A stretch of DNA of 8,131 nucleotides from Burkholderiales bacterium (GTDB taxonomy: Bacteria; Pseudomonadota; Gammaproteobacteria; Burkholderiales; Usitatibacteraceae), in the NCBI GenBank assembly GCA_026786225.1, contig JAJAYN010000232.1, forward strand, positions 1-8,131. Direction: 5' to 3'. A program made the translations under genes and the position numbers. The notes beneath the pieces are model-generated. The model saw only the letters and a list, made by a program, of their open reading frames with translations. It had not been told where the DNA came from and did not search any database. This document shows, piece by piece, positions 1 to 5,046 of this stretch. The stretch's first letter is position 1, and each line of letters opens with the position of its first letter.

Positions 1-144
1 GATTACATCAGCTCCGATTGCCAGCTCGCGGCACATCACATCGCAGAGGGAATTGCTCTGCTCAAGAAAGATCAACCACAGACACAGGCCACCCTCGCCC
101 ACCCGATTACGCTGGTGCGGAAGGCTTATGGACTACCCGATTAA
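1..144 (+). CDS. Iron-sulfur (heterodisulfide reductase/GlpC-like) protein, C-terminal fragment
   Basis: The reading frame is open from base 1 to the TAA at 142-144 and gives 47 residues. It starts DYISSDCQLAAHHIAEGI and ends HPITLVRKAYGLPD. The cysteine followed by a His-rich helix and the closing HPI..L..AYGL pattern are what I know from the C-terminus of the cysteine-rich (CCG-domain) Fe-S proteins annotated as heterodisulfide reductase-related or GlpC-like. The gene lies directly upstream of a DUF3501 protein, a pairing I know from betaproteobacteria, often with a rubrerythrin gene nearby; this supports the call. The gap to the next start is only 10 bases, and the stop codon overlaps the next gene's ribosome binding site, so the two genes are probably cotranscribed and perhaps translationally coupled. 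The N-terminal ferredoxin-type region lies outside the window. The substrate is unknown; a redox role is inferred from the family. Confidence 0.75.
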   Translation, partial: DYISSDCQLAAHHIAEGIALLKKDQPQTQATLAHPITLVRKAYGLPD

Positions 145-154
145 GGAAGATGCA

Positions 155-751
155 ATGACCATGACCACAACAAAACGCATTACGCCCGACAGCTTGATGT
201 CACTCGAATCCTACGCCAAAGCTCGCAAGGAGTTTCGTGCCAACGCCATCGTCTACAAGCGGCTGCGTACCGTACACATTGGCGATCACGTTACATTGCT
301 GTTTGAAGATGAGATGACCATCCGCTACCAAATTCAAGAAGTGTTGCGGGTCGAAAAAACGTTTGAAGAAGCCGGTATTCAGGATGAGCTGGACGCCTAT
401 ACACCGCTGGTACCCGATGGCCGCAACTTCAAGGCAACCATGCTGATCGAGTATGTCGATGAAGCTGAGCGGCGCATTGCTCTGACCAAGCTCAAAGGCA
501 TTGAGGACAGGACCTGGGTACAGGTCGAAGGCAGTGGCAGGGTCTATGCAATCGCCGATGAGGACCTGAAGCGTGAGAATGAGACCAAGACGTCGGCCGT
601 ACATTTCTTGCGCTTTGAACTGACCGAGGAAATGGCCGCTGCCCTGAAGTACGGCGTGTCGCTGTCGATGGGTGTCGATCATGCGCAATATGCCGCTGCG
701 GTCGAAGTCAACAATCTGACCAGAACTGCACTGATCAAAGATCTCACCTAG
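155..751 (+). CDS. DUF3501 family protein
   Basis: This 198-residue soluble protein has no signal peptide or membrane helix. It matches the DUF3501 family over its whole length. Family-typical stretches are the N-terminal ITPDSLMSLESYAKAR (residues 9-24), RLRTVHIGDHVTLLFEDE with TIRYQIQEVLR (36-65), IQDELDAYTPLVPDG (75-89), and KATMLIEY followed by LKGIEDRTWVQVEG (93-126). The chosen start at 155 has an AAGGA-type ribosome binding site at 143-147 at good spacing. A longer in-frame reading from 53 would run through the end of the upstream Fe-S gene and has no such site. The biochemical function is unknown. The partnership with a CCG-domain Fe-S protein, and in relatives with rubrerythrin, suggests a role in redox or oxidative-stress chemistry, but that is inference. 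The gene ends before a hairpin terminator. Confidence 0.9.
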   Translation: MTMTTTKRITPDSLMSLESYAKARKEFRANAIVYKRLRTVHIGDHVTLLFEDEMTIRYQIQEVLRVEKTFEEAGIQDELDAYTPLVPDGRNFKATMLIEYVDEAERRIALTKLKGIEDRTWVQVEGSGRVYAIADEDLKRENETKTSAVHFLRFELTEEMAAALKYGVSLSMGVDHAQYAAAVEVNNLTRTALIKDLT

Positions 752-770
752 CAGCAAACTTGACCCAAAT

Positions 771-799
771 AAAACGGCCCACTTCACGGGTCGTTTTTC
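771..799. terminator. Bidirectional rho-independent terminator
   Basis: The arm AAAACGGCCC (771-780) pairs with GGGTCGTTTT (788-797) around the 7-base loop ACTTCAC, with one G-T pair. On the plus strand the hairpin runs into a T tract, so it can end the Fe-S/DUF3501 transcript. Read on the minus strand, it is followed by TTTTATTT, so it can also end the convergent tRNA-Gly transcript. Confidence 0.75.
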
Positions 800-801
800 A
801 T

Positions 802-875
802 TGGAGCGGGCGAAGGGAATCGAACCCTCGGCTCTAGCTTGGGAAGCTAGGGTATTACCATTATACGACGCCCGC
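802..875 (-). tRNA. tRNA-Gly (anticodon CCC)
   Basis: The reverse complement folds as a complete 74-base tRNA. The acceptor arm GCGGGCG (869-875) pairs with CGCCCGC (806-812). The D arm is GTAT/ATAC around AATGGTA, the anticodon stem is CTAGC/GCTAG with loop TTCCCAA, and the T arm has the TTCGATT loop. The three central loop bases CCC read the glycine codon GGG. The discriminator is U, as expected for bacterial tRNA-Gly, and CCA is encoded at 802-804. Acceptor, T arm and anticodon loop match what I recall of the E. coli CCC glycine isoacceptor. The gene is monocistronic and converges on the DUF3501 gene. Confidence 0.96.
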
Positions 876-894
876 AATTTGGTCCTGAGCGGCA

Positions 895-920
895 ATTGTA
901 GCCGGATTCGGTCGCGACCG
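895..920 (-). promoter_or_regulatory. Possible tRNA-Gly promoter -10 box with adjoining palindrome
   Basis: On the minus strand, TACAAT (complement of 895-900) lies 19 bases before the tRNA 5' end, a suitable place for a -10 box. No good -35 hexamer is found at 16-18 bases. Instead the perfect 12-base palindrome CGGTCGCGACCG (909-920) occupies the space just upstream. A second small inverted repeat, GCGGGttCCCGC, follows at 929-940. Assignment as the promoter rests on position and the -10 box only. Confidence 0.35.
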
Positions 921-1014
921 GATGTTGTGCGGGTTCCCGCCATAGCGATATTACTCACTGCAGTTTCATCGTCATTTCTGCCAATGTCATACCCATTCTC
1001 GCCAAGTTGTACAC

Positions 1015-1203
1015 AGCCCATGTGAATTCAAGAGCGCAAAGATGAAGCCGATTCATGCCAACCTCGGCATCAACTGCGAAAATTTCAACGCACTGGTCGA
1101 ACAATTGCAGTTTGCGATGGACAAGAAAAAGGATCCCTTTCACGCCCAAAACAAGGTGCTGGCCGTGTTGGCACCAATGCATCGGGACATCATTACCCGA
1201 TAA
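1015..1203 (+). pseudogene. Remnant of a group 1 truncated hemoglobin (C-terminal half)
   Basis: The frame ending with TAA at 1201-1203 reads, from about 1018, PCEFKSAKMKPIHANLGI, then NFNALVEQLQFAMDKKKDP and QNKVLAVLAPMHRDIITR. This corresponds to the C-terminal half of group 1 truncated hemoglobins: a (G)PC-(Y/F)-K/G stretch, M..(A/I)HA.LGI with the heme-ligating proximal histidine, F.ALVE.L, and a closing LL..LAPM..DI. The full family is about 120-140 residues, and no N-terminal half is present. The frame is closed by TAG at 943-945 and the only internal ATG is at 1042. The homologous stretch begins upstream of that ATG, so translation from it would give a 53-residue fragment without the distal heme pocket. 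A neighbouring frame at about 977-1010 (ANVIPILAKL) might be frameshifted debris of the missing part, but this is weak. I call it a decayed gene. Confidence 0.7.
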
Positions 1204-1540
1204 TCCCCCGATGCGTATTTAGTGTGGGTTCGCGACCGCGCTACTGTCATAACCCGCCGGATGGAAGTCTGGCCGTCTTTCTTACGGTCTCGCATTCATA
1301 TTAAGCATTGGCGCGGCTTTTCAGGCGTTTTTGCCTTGCAAGGCCCGCCGATAAACGACTTTGGCAAATAGTCCTACAGCACCGCGCACCCTCGACGCGG
1401 CACCGCTTCAAACCGCCCGGTTGCAATTGGCGCTGCCGCAATTGCAGTACGTCGCAATTTGCATATTGCATTCTGTTGGCGACCTACACTGGCGTCGCTC
1501 TACAAGAAATCCGCCACACTTTTCATTACCGGAGAAAACC
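1204..1540. other. Intergenic stretch without a convincing gene
   Basis: This 337-base stretch separates the hemoglobin remnant from the 2TM gene. Open frames across it (for example the in-frame extension of the 2TM gene back to 1361) have low-complexity, Arg/His/Thr-rich translations without recognisable motifs. The stretch holds TCGCGACCG (1230-1238), the 12-base palindrome GCCTTGCAAGGC (1333-1344, without a following T tract), and a set of GCAATT repeats near its right end. It is the expected place for the promoter of the 2TM-kinase-regulator genes, but I see no clear -35/-10 pair. Confidence 0.6.
1423..1473. repeat. Spaced GCAATT direct repeats upstream of the sensory operon
   Basis: GCAATT occurs at 1423-1428, 1438-1443 and 1454-1459, that is at steps of 15 and 16 bases. 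A related GCATTC follows at 1468-1473, a further 14 bases on. A TACACT hexamer at 1485-1490 could be a -10 box just downstream. Spacing close to one and a half helical turns and a position 70-120 bases before the ATG are compatible with an operator, possibly for the LytTR regulator encoded downstream. The known LytTR direct-repeat consensus is not clearly matched, so the binding protein is unknown. Confidence 0.4.
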
Positions 1541-1870
1541 ATGAACCCGCTTTCTTTCATCACCTCGCCAGTTACCGACATTACCAAAGCATTTACCTAC
1601 CCGTTAAAGATGCTTTACGTCGTCACCATTTGCACGTTGGTGAATGTCATGACGTCGCCCGGCGTATGGTGGGTGCAGTGGGTCGTATTCGGCATGGGTA
1701 TCGGACTGATCGCTGTTTGGTATCGGGCGCTCAAAACCATCATCGCGGCAGTAGGTGTTGCGGCGATAGGCTATTTCATATATCGCTGGTGGAAAAATCG
1801 CCATCAGCCTGATGCTGCCGGGCGTGCCCTGGCTGAGGCGAAGCCACTCATGAACAACGTTGCTGCCTGA
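1541..1870 (+). CDS. Small 2TM-domain membrane protein
   Basis: This 109-residue protein has hydrophobic segments at about residues 24-38, 44-62 and 67-82. The section YVVTICTLVNVMTSPG followed by WWVQWVVFGMGIG (26-55) resembles the Pfam 2TM domain: two helices joined by a short loop containing TSPG.WW. That domain occurs alone or at the N-terminus of LytS-type kinases. The basic patch RWWKNRH (82-88) after the third helix predicts a cytoplasmic C-terminus. The start at 1541 is preceded by GGAGA at 1531-1535; the reading frame extends further upstream but without a better start. The gene lies 45 bases upstream of a LytS-like sensor kinase and is probably in one operon with it, so a role as accessory membrane subunit of that sensor is a reasonable guess. 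No catalytic residues are apparent and the function is unknown. Confidence 0.8.
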   Translation: MNPLSFITSPVTDITKAFTYPLKMLYVVTICTLVNVMTSPGVWWVQWVVFGMGIGLIAVWYRALKTIIAAVGVAAIGYFIYRWWKNRHQPDAAGRALAEAKPLMNNVAA

Positions 1871-1915
1871 TTCGCCACGGCGACTGGTTTACCCTATATT
1901 GGAAATCCGCCCCCT

Positions 1916-3100
1916 ATGATTACGACGACGATGCCGCAATCTGCACGACTCAAAGCCGAAGAACAACTCAGGCGCCAGACCGAGTCTGAGAGTTTTCATC
2001 CCCTTGAGGGAATGCAGTTCTTTCGCCGCTGGCCGCGTAGTTTTTTGCGTGATCTGATTTACACCCTCATTCTGAATCTGATGTTTGCGCTGGCCTTTAC
2101 GCTGCTGGCGTACGTGTTCGTCAAGAAAATCGGCCCGGAAGATTTTTTGCCGATCCTGGGCAACAACCTGATCATTGGAAATGTAGTTGGCTTTGCGTTC
2201 TGGATCGTACTCTCGGCATTGGGGCCGCTGATGCGACTGGTGAATGGGCGCTCGTTCTGGTTTATCACCTTTTTCTACGCCATTCTCGGCACCGGAATTG
2301 TGACCGGCTCCCTGTGGGGCTACGCCTACGTTTCCGGTAAGCGCGGCATGCTGAGCTGGATTGGTTCGAGCGAACAGTTAATCACCAGCTTTGTGATTTC
2401 GCTCATCATCTCGCTGTTTTTGTCGGTCATGTGGAAACGTCGCACCGAGGAACTGACAGCCCAAATTGTGCTCGCCGAAGAACGCGAACGAGTGGAGACC
2501 GCCGAACGCAGCGCCGCTGAAGCAAACCTTCGGGCATTGCAGGCACAGATCGAACCGCATTTTCTGTTCAATACGCTAGCGAACGTTACGAGCCTGATTC
2601 ATACCCAGCCGAATGAAGCGAAGCGCATGCTTGAGGAATTTATTACCTATCTCCGCGCCACACTTGCCTCTACCCGCGAGGAGCGCACTACGCTCCGCGG
2701 TGAATTCGAAATGATGAAGAATTTCTTGTCCATCCTGCAGATTCGCATGGGTGATCGTCTGCAGGTCGCAATTGATTTGCCGCCCGACCTGCATCACGCC
2801 ACCATCCCGCCAATGTTGTTACAGCCATTGATTGAAAACGCCATCAAGCACGGATTGGAGCCGAAGATTGAGGGGGGAACTGTCAATCTGAAAGCCGAGC
2901 GCAGCGGCGCGCAACTGCGCATTTCCGTGATCGATACCGGCCTTGGATTTGGCAACGCGCCGTCGAACGGAATTGGGCTAAAGAATGTGCGCGAGCGGAT
3001 CGAGAAACTTTACGGCATCGACGGGAGTGTTTCCATCGAAGAGAATCAGCCCAGTGGCACCAGGGTGGTGCTGAACATTCCCCTGACGATGTGCTCGTAA
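1916..3100 (+). CDS. LytS/AlgZ-type sensor histidine kinase
   Basis: This 394-residue inner-membrane kinase belongs to the family with a His_kinase (LytS/YehU/AlgZ) domain. A cytoplasmic N-terminus is followed by four hydrophobic segments at about 47-70, 82-105, 113-133 and 153-173. A charged helix rich in Glu, Arg and Ala (174-212) probably forms a coiled coil. The phosphorylation motif QIEPHFLFNTLANV starts at 211, with His215 the expected phosphoacceptor. The ATPase part carries the N box LIENAIKHG (305-313), the G1 box DTGLGFG (340-346) and the G2 box GIGLKNVRERI (352-362), so it appears competent for ATP binding. There is no PAS, GAF or large periplasmic domain, so the signal is probably sensed in or near the membrane. 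The start at 1916 has GGAAA ten bases upstream; an in-frame ATG at 1931 is an alternative. The likely phosphate acceptor is the LytTR regulator downstream. Confidence 0.93.
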   Translation: MITTTMPQSARLKAEEQLRRQTESESFHPLEGMQFFRRWPRSFLRDLIYTLILNLMFALAFTLLAYVFVKKIGPEDFLPILGNNLIIGNVVGFAFWIVLSALGPLMRLVNGRSFWFITFFYAILGTGIVTGSLWGYAYVSGKRGMLSWIGSSEQLITSFVISLIISLFLSVMWKRRTEELTAQIVLAEERERVETAERSAAEANLRALQAQIEPHFLFNTLANVTSLIHTQPNEAKRMLEEFITYLRATLASTREERTTLRGEFEMMKNFLSILQIRMGDRLQVAIDLPPDLHHATIPPMLLQPLIENAIKHGLEPKIEGGTVNLKAERSGAQLRISVIDTGLGFGNAPSNGIGLKNVRERIEKLYGIDGSVSIEENQPSGTRVVLNIPLTMCS

Positions 3101-3167
3101 GACACAAGCACTGGTGCGGGTTGCAGGCCAGAGTTAGCTCGGAACCCGCGTGAATATTGGAGTTTCA

Positions 3168-3191
3168 ATGTTTGACTACGCATACCTATGA
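3168..3191 (+). other. Possible seven-codon leader ORF (MFDYAYL)
   Basis: ATG at 3168 follows TTGGAG (3157-3162) at a short but usable spacing and reads MFDYAYL before the TGA at 3189-3191. That stop overlaps the ATG of the duplicated regulator start (3188-3190) as ATGA, the usual layout of translational coupling. There is no proof of translation. It may instead be the remnant of an older translation start region of the regulator. Confidence 0.3.
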
Positions 3192-3232
3192 CCACCAACC
3201 CTACCGCGATCATCGCTGACGACACGTGAACA
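3188..3232 (+). repeat. Truncated duplicate of the response regulator 5' end
   Basis: Bases 3188-3223 match the first 36 coding bases of the regulator gene (3326-3361) at 33 of 36 positions. The encoded start MTTNPTAIIADD differs from MTTNLTAIIADD by one residue. After this the upstream copy has four extra bases (ACGT, 3224-3227), and then GAACA, which again matches the regulator. Because of the extra bases the frame stops at TGA 3227-3229. The two copies are 138 bases apart. This looks like a broken duplication of the gene start, or the original start left behind when a new one was formed. Confidence 0.85.
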
Positions 3233-3239
3233 GGGAATT

Positions 3240-3290
3240 CGCACCCCATGGGGTGCGCCTGTGAGCGCCCAAGCCCAATGCAGTGGGCGC
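3240..3290. promoter_or_regulatory. Palindrome and hairpin upstream of the response regulator gene
   Basis: CGCACCCCATGGGGTGCG (3240-3257) is a perfect 18-base palindrome. It could be an operator for a dimeric protein or form an RNA hairpin. It is followed by GCGCCC (3265-3270) pairing with GGGCGC (3285-3290) over a 14-base loop; an alternative pairing is GCCCA (3273-3277) with TGGGC (3284-3288). Both elements lie between the duplicated and the real start of the regulator. A role in controlling its expression, or in stabilising or processing the mRNA, is inference. Confidence 0.45.
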
Positions 3291-3325
3291 GGGAGACTCA
3301 ATCAAAACTACCTATGTGAGACCGC

Positions 3326-4090
3326 ATGACCACCAACCTGACCGCGATCATCGCCGACGACGAACAACATCTCGCCAACTACCTGAGCGACCGCCTAAAC
3401 GCGCTCTGGCCCGAACTCAATATCGTTGGAATTGCCAAGAACGGCCTTGAGGCGATACGGCTGGTCGATGATGAGAGCCCGACCATCGTTTTCCTCGACA
3501 TACGTATGCCGGGCCTGACCGGACTGGAGGTTGCCTCACGCCTGGACGCCAAGACCCACGTTGTCTTCGTCACTGCCTATGACCAGTACGCGGTTGACGC
3601 ATTCGACCGGCAAGCGGCGGACTATTTGCTGAAACCGGTCAGTGATGATCGTCTGACACGTACCATCGAGCGCCTGAAGGCCAGGCTCGCACAAGCCGAG
3701 TTACCCGTTGGCGTGGCCGACATCCTTAAACAACTGGCAACGGGTCTGCCCACGGCTAAGAGTGCGAGTTTGCGCTGGATACGCGCATCGCTGGGCGAGA
3801 CCGTCCGGCAAGTCCCGGTCGACGACGTGCTGTATTTTCAGGCGCAGGACAAATACGTCAGCGTCTACACCAGGGAAGGTGAATTGCTCATCCGCACGCC
3901 TTTGTCGGAATTGCAGGCGCAGCTTGATCCGGATGAATTCTGGCAGATTCACCGATCAACTATCGTCAACGTAAGTCGCATCGCCGCAACGACGCGCGAC
4001 GTGATGGGAAAGACGCTGTTAAGACTAAAGGACAGCAAGACCGAATTACAAGTCAGTCGTGCCTACGCACATTTGTTCAAGCAAATGTAA
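3326..4090 (+). CDS. LytTR-family response regulator
   Basis: This 254-residue protein has an N-terminal receiver domain and a C-terminal LytTR DNA-binding domain, the length usual for AlgR/LytR/YehT-type regulators. The receiver shows the acidic pair D11 D12, the phosphoacceptor D58 in FLDIRMPG, T83 in VTAYD and K103 in LLKP, so all conserved active-site residues are present. The LytTR domain begins near residue 149 and shows DDVLYFQAQDKYVSVYT (166-182) and the family-typical FWQIHRSTIVNVSRI (205-219). It should be phosphorylated by the adjacent LytS-like kinase and then bind direct repeats in promoter DNA. The ribosome binding site is weak: only GTGAG at 3316-3320. The true start is supported by the DNA-level match to the duplicate start upstream and by the canonical beginning of the receiver fold. 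The gene ends six bases from the stop of the convergent yjdF-like gene. Confidence 0.95.
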   Translation: MTTNLTAIIADDEQHLANYLSDRLNALWPELNIVGIAKNGLEAIRLVDDESPTIVFLDIRMPGLTGLEVASRLDAKTHVVFVTAYDQYAVDAFDRQAADYLLKPVSDDRLTRTIERLKARLAQAELPVGVADILKQLATGLPTAKSASLRWIRASLGETVRQVPVDDVLYFQAQDKYVSVYTREGELLIRTPLSELQAQLDPDEFWQIHRSTIVNVSRIAATTRDVMGKTLLRLKDSKTELQVSRAYAHLFKQM

Positions 4091-4133
4091 TCGCCTTCAG
4101 TTGCCGGGCGATTCAGTGGCAAATGTAAGCGCC
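4081..4133. repeat. Short direct repeat at the convergent gene ends
   Basis: GCAAATGTAATCGCC (4081-4095) and GCAAATGTAAGCGCC (4119-4133) match at 14 of 15 positions, 38 bases apart. The first copy contains the last codons and stop of the response regulator; the second lies within the 3' end of the yjdF-like gene. It may be a small local duplication. No function is evident. Confidence 0.5.
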
Positions 4134-4750
4134 TCCATCTGCCTGTCGTGCCAGCGGGAAAGTGACACTAGCGCGCAACTCGCACCGATGAGCGCAAAGA
4201 ACATATCCGATTGCGTGTCCCATTGGTCGCCCTGCGTGCCAAGAAATTCATCCGCGCCTTGCCCCATGATCAACGCACTCCACCATTCGATCAGTTCATA
4301 GAAGGCCGAAAATCCGAGGCATATCGCGATGCACAGGAACGCCACCACACCGCGGCGCGTAATGGCGAATTTTCGTATCAGCACTTCGCGCGCGACGATC
4401 GCCGGTATGAACCCCTGCGCAAAGTGGCCGATCTTGTCGTAGTTATTTCTCGTAAAACCAAACCAGTCCTGCATCCAGAAGCCCAGCGGTACGCGCGCGT
4501 AAGTGTATGCCCCGCCAAGAATCAAAATGAGACCGTGGATCGCAATCAACCAATACAACATCGTGGTGAGCTCAAAAGTTTTGCGTGTCCACCACATCAG
4601 CACCAATGCCATAAAACACGGTGCCACTTCCAACCACCACGTTGCGCGGTCATATGGCGCCCAACCTGACCAGGCGAGGCTGACAAACCATAGTGCAATC
4701 AATGCGGTGAATGCGGCTGGAATGTGTTTTGCGGTAACGTCGGCATTCAT
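4097..4750 (-). CDS. yjdF: YjdF/DUF2238 family inner-membrane protein
   Basis: This 217-residue integral membrane protein has about six hydrophobic segments, at roughly residues 11-28, 41-54, 62-82, 108-124, 134-154 and 184-198. It carries the hallmark motifs of the DUF2238 (E. coli YjdF) family: RNNYDKIGHFAQGF (101-114), FYELIEWWSAL (150-160) and FLGTQGDQWDTQSDM (169-183). The conserved His, Glu and Asp residues in or near the membrane suggest a metal-dependent or ion-related function, but the family has no established activity. This is not the B. subtilis yjdF known from a riboswitch, which is a different protein. The ribosome binding site is poor (AGAG some 13 bases upstream). The gene is divergent from thiS, with 92 bases between them, and converges on the response regulator without a visible terminator. 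Confidence 0.9.
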   Translation of the reverse strand: MNADVTAKHIPAAFTALIALWFVSLAWSGWAPYDRATWWLEVAPCFMALVLMWWTRKTFELTTMLYWLIAIHGLILILGGAYTYARVPLGFWMQDWFGFTRNNYDKIGHFAQGFIPAIVAREVLIRKFAITRRGVVAFLCIAICLGFSAFYELIEWWSALIMGQGADEFLGTQGDQWDTQSDMFFALIGASCALVSLSRWHDRQMEALTFATESPGN

Positions 4751-4773
4751 CGGCGGCGTTTCTCTTGGGATGC

Positions 4774-4806
4774 GTCAATCGTTGTGGTTGACCTGCGTGC
4801 TACACT
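4774..4806 (+). promoter_or_regulatory. Putative thiSG promoter (extended -10) with inverted repeat
   Basis: TGcTACACT (4798-4806) is an extended -10 box 37 bases before the thiS ATG; the -35 region is poor. Just upstream lies the inverted repeat GTCAA-N9-TTGAC (4774-4778 and 4788-4792), where an activator or repressor could bind. A start near 4813 would leave a leader of about 30 bases, too short for a TPP riboswitch, and none of the TPP aptamer signatures is present. Confidence 0.4.
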
Positions 4807-4842
4807 TTTCGCTTGTTCCAGCAGCAGGAGTTTTGATTCGTC

Positions 4843-5046
4843 ATGTTAACGCTTCACATCAACGGTGAACAAAAGCAGTTCCCGCCAGAACTTAACGTCG
4901 CGGAATTGGTGGCGACAATGCCGTTGGCCGGAAAGCGATTCGCAATAGAACTGAACGGCGAGATAGTGCCCAGAAGCGGGCACGCGACCACACCATTGCG
5001 CGATGGCGACAAGCTTGAGATCGTGATTGCAGTGGGAGGCGGCTAG
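4843..5046 (+). CDS. thiS: Thiamine biosynthesis sulfur carrier protein ThiS
   Basis: This 67-residue beta-grasp protein ends in VGGG. The C-terminal Gly-Gly is adenylated by ThiF and thiocarboxylated, and it donates sulfur for the thiazole ring of thiamine. The pattern matches ThiS: MLTLHINGE at the start, a central AIELNGEIVPRS (34-45) and the late LRDGDKLEIVIAVGGG (52-67). The family is normally 64-70 residues long. AGGAG at 4826-4830 lies 12 bases before the ATG. The TAG stop shares its G with the GTG start of thiG, so the two genes are coupled, matching the physical ThiS-ThiG partnership. ThiF and ThiO are not in the window. Confidence 0.95.
   Translation: MLTLHINGEQKQFPPELNVAELVATMPLAGKRFAIELNGEIVPRSGHATTPLRDGDKLEIVIAVGGG

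Larger units (their letters stand above)
3101..3325 (+). other. Kinase-regulator intergenic leader region
   Basis: Adjacent LytS- and LytTR-type genes are usually close together, so this 225-base gap is long. From left to right it contains an inverted repeat GCGGGTT/AACCCGC (3116-3122 and 3143-3149), a GGAG followed by a seven-codon ORF (3168-3191), a stop-terminated second copy of the regulator's first codons (3188-3232), a perfect 18-base palindrome (3240-3257), and a 6-bp stem GCGCCC/GGGCGC (3265-3270 and 3285-3290). None of the hairpins is followed by a T tract, so this is not a classical terminator. Confidence 0.7.

Noticed and set aside
53..154. Longer N-terminus for the DUF3501 protein from ATG 53
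   Set aside because: It overlaps the end of the Fe-S gene in another frame, and the ribosome binding site and family match both point to 155.
200..1021. Long minus-strand open frame covering the DUF3501 gene and the tRNA
   Set aside because: It is antisense to a well-supported gene and runs through the tRNA-Gly. The translation has no recognisable domain.
1333..1344. Palindrome GCCTTGCAAGGC as a terminator
   Set aside because: The T run lies before, not after, the hairpin on the plus strand, and on the minus strand an A run follows. There is no terminator layout in either direction.
1361..1540. Upstream extension of the 2TM protein
   Set aside because: The extra residues are rich in Arg, Thr and Gln without motifs, and a good ribosome binding site precedes the ATG at 1541.
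3116..3149. GCGGGTT/AACCCGC inverted repeat as terminator of the kinase gene
   Set aside because: The loop is 20 bases and no T tract follows. It may be chance; it is kept only as part of the leader description.
4211..4669. Plus-strand 152-codon open frame
   Set aside because: It is a shadow of the yjdF-like gene, whose motifs on the minus strand are clear.
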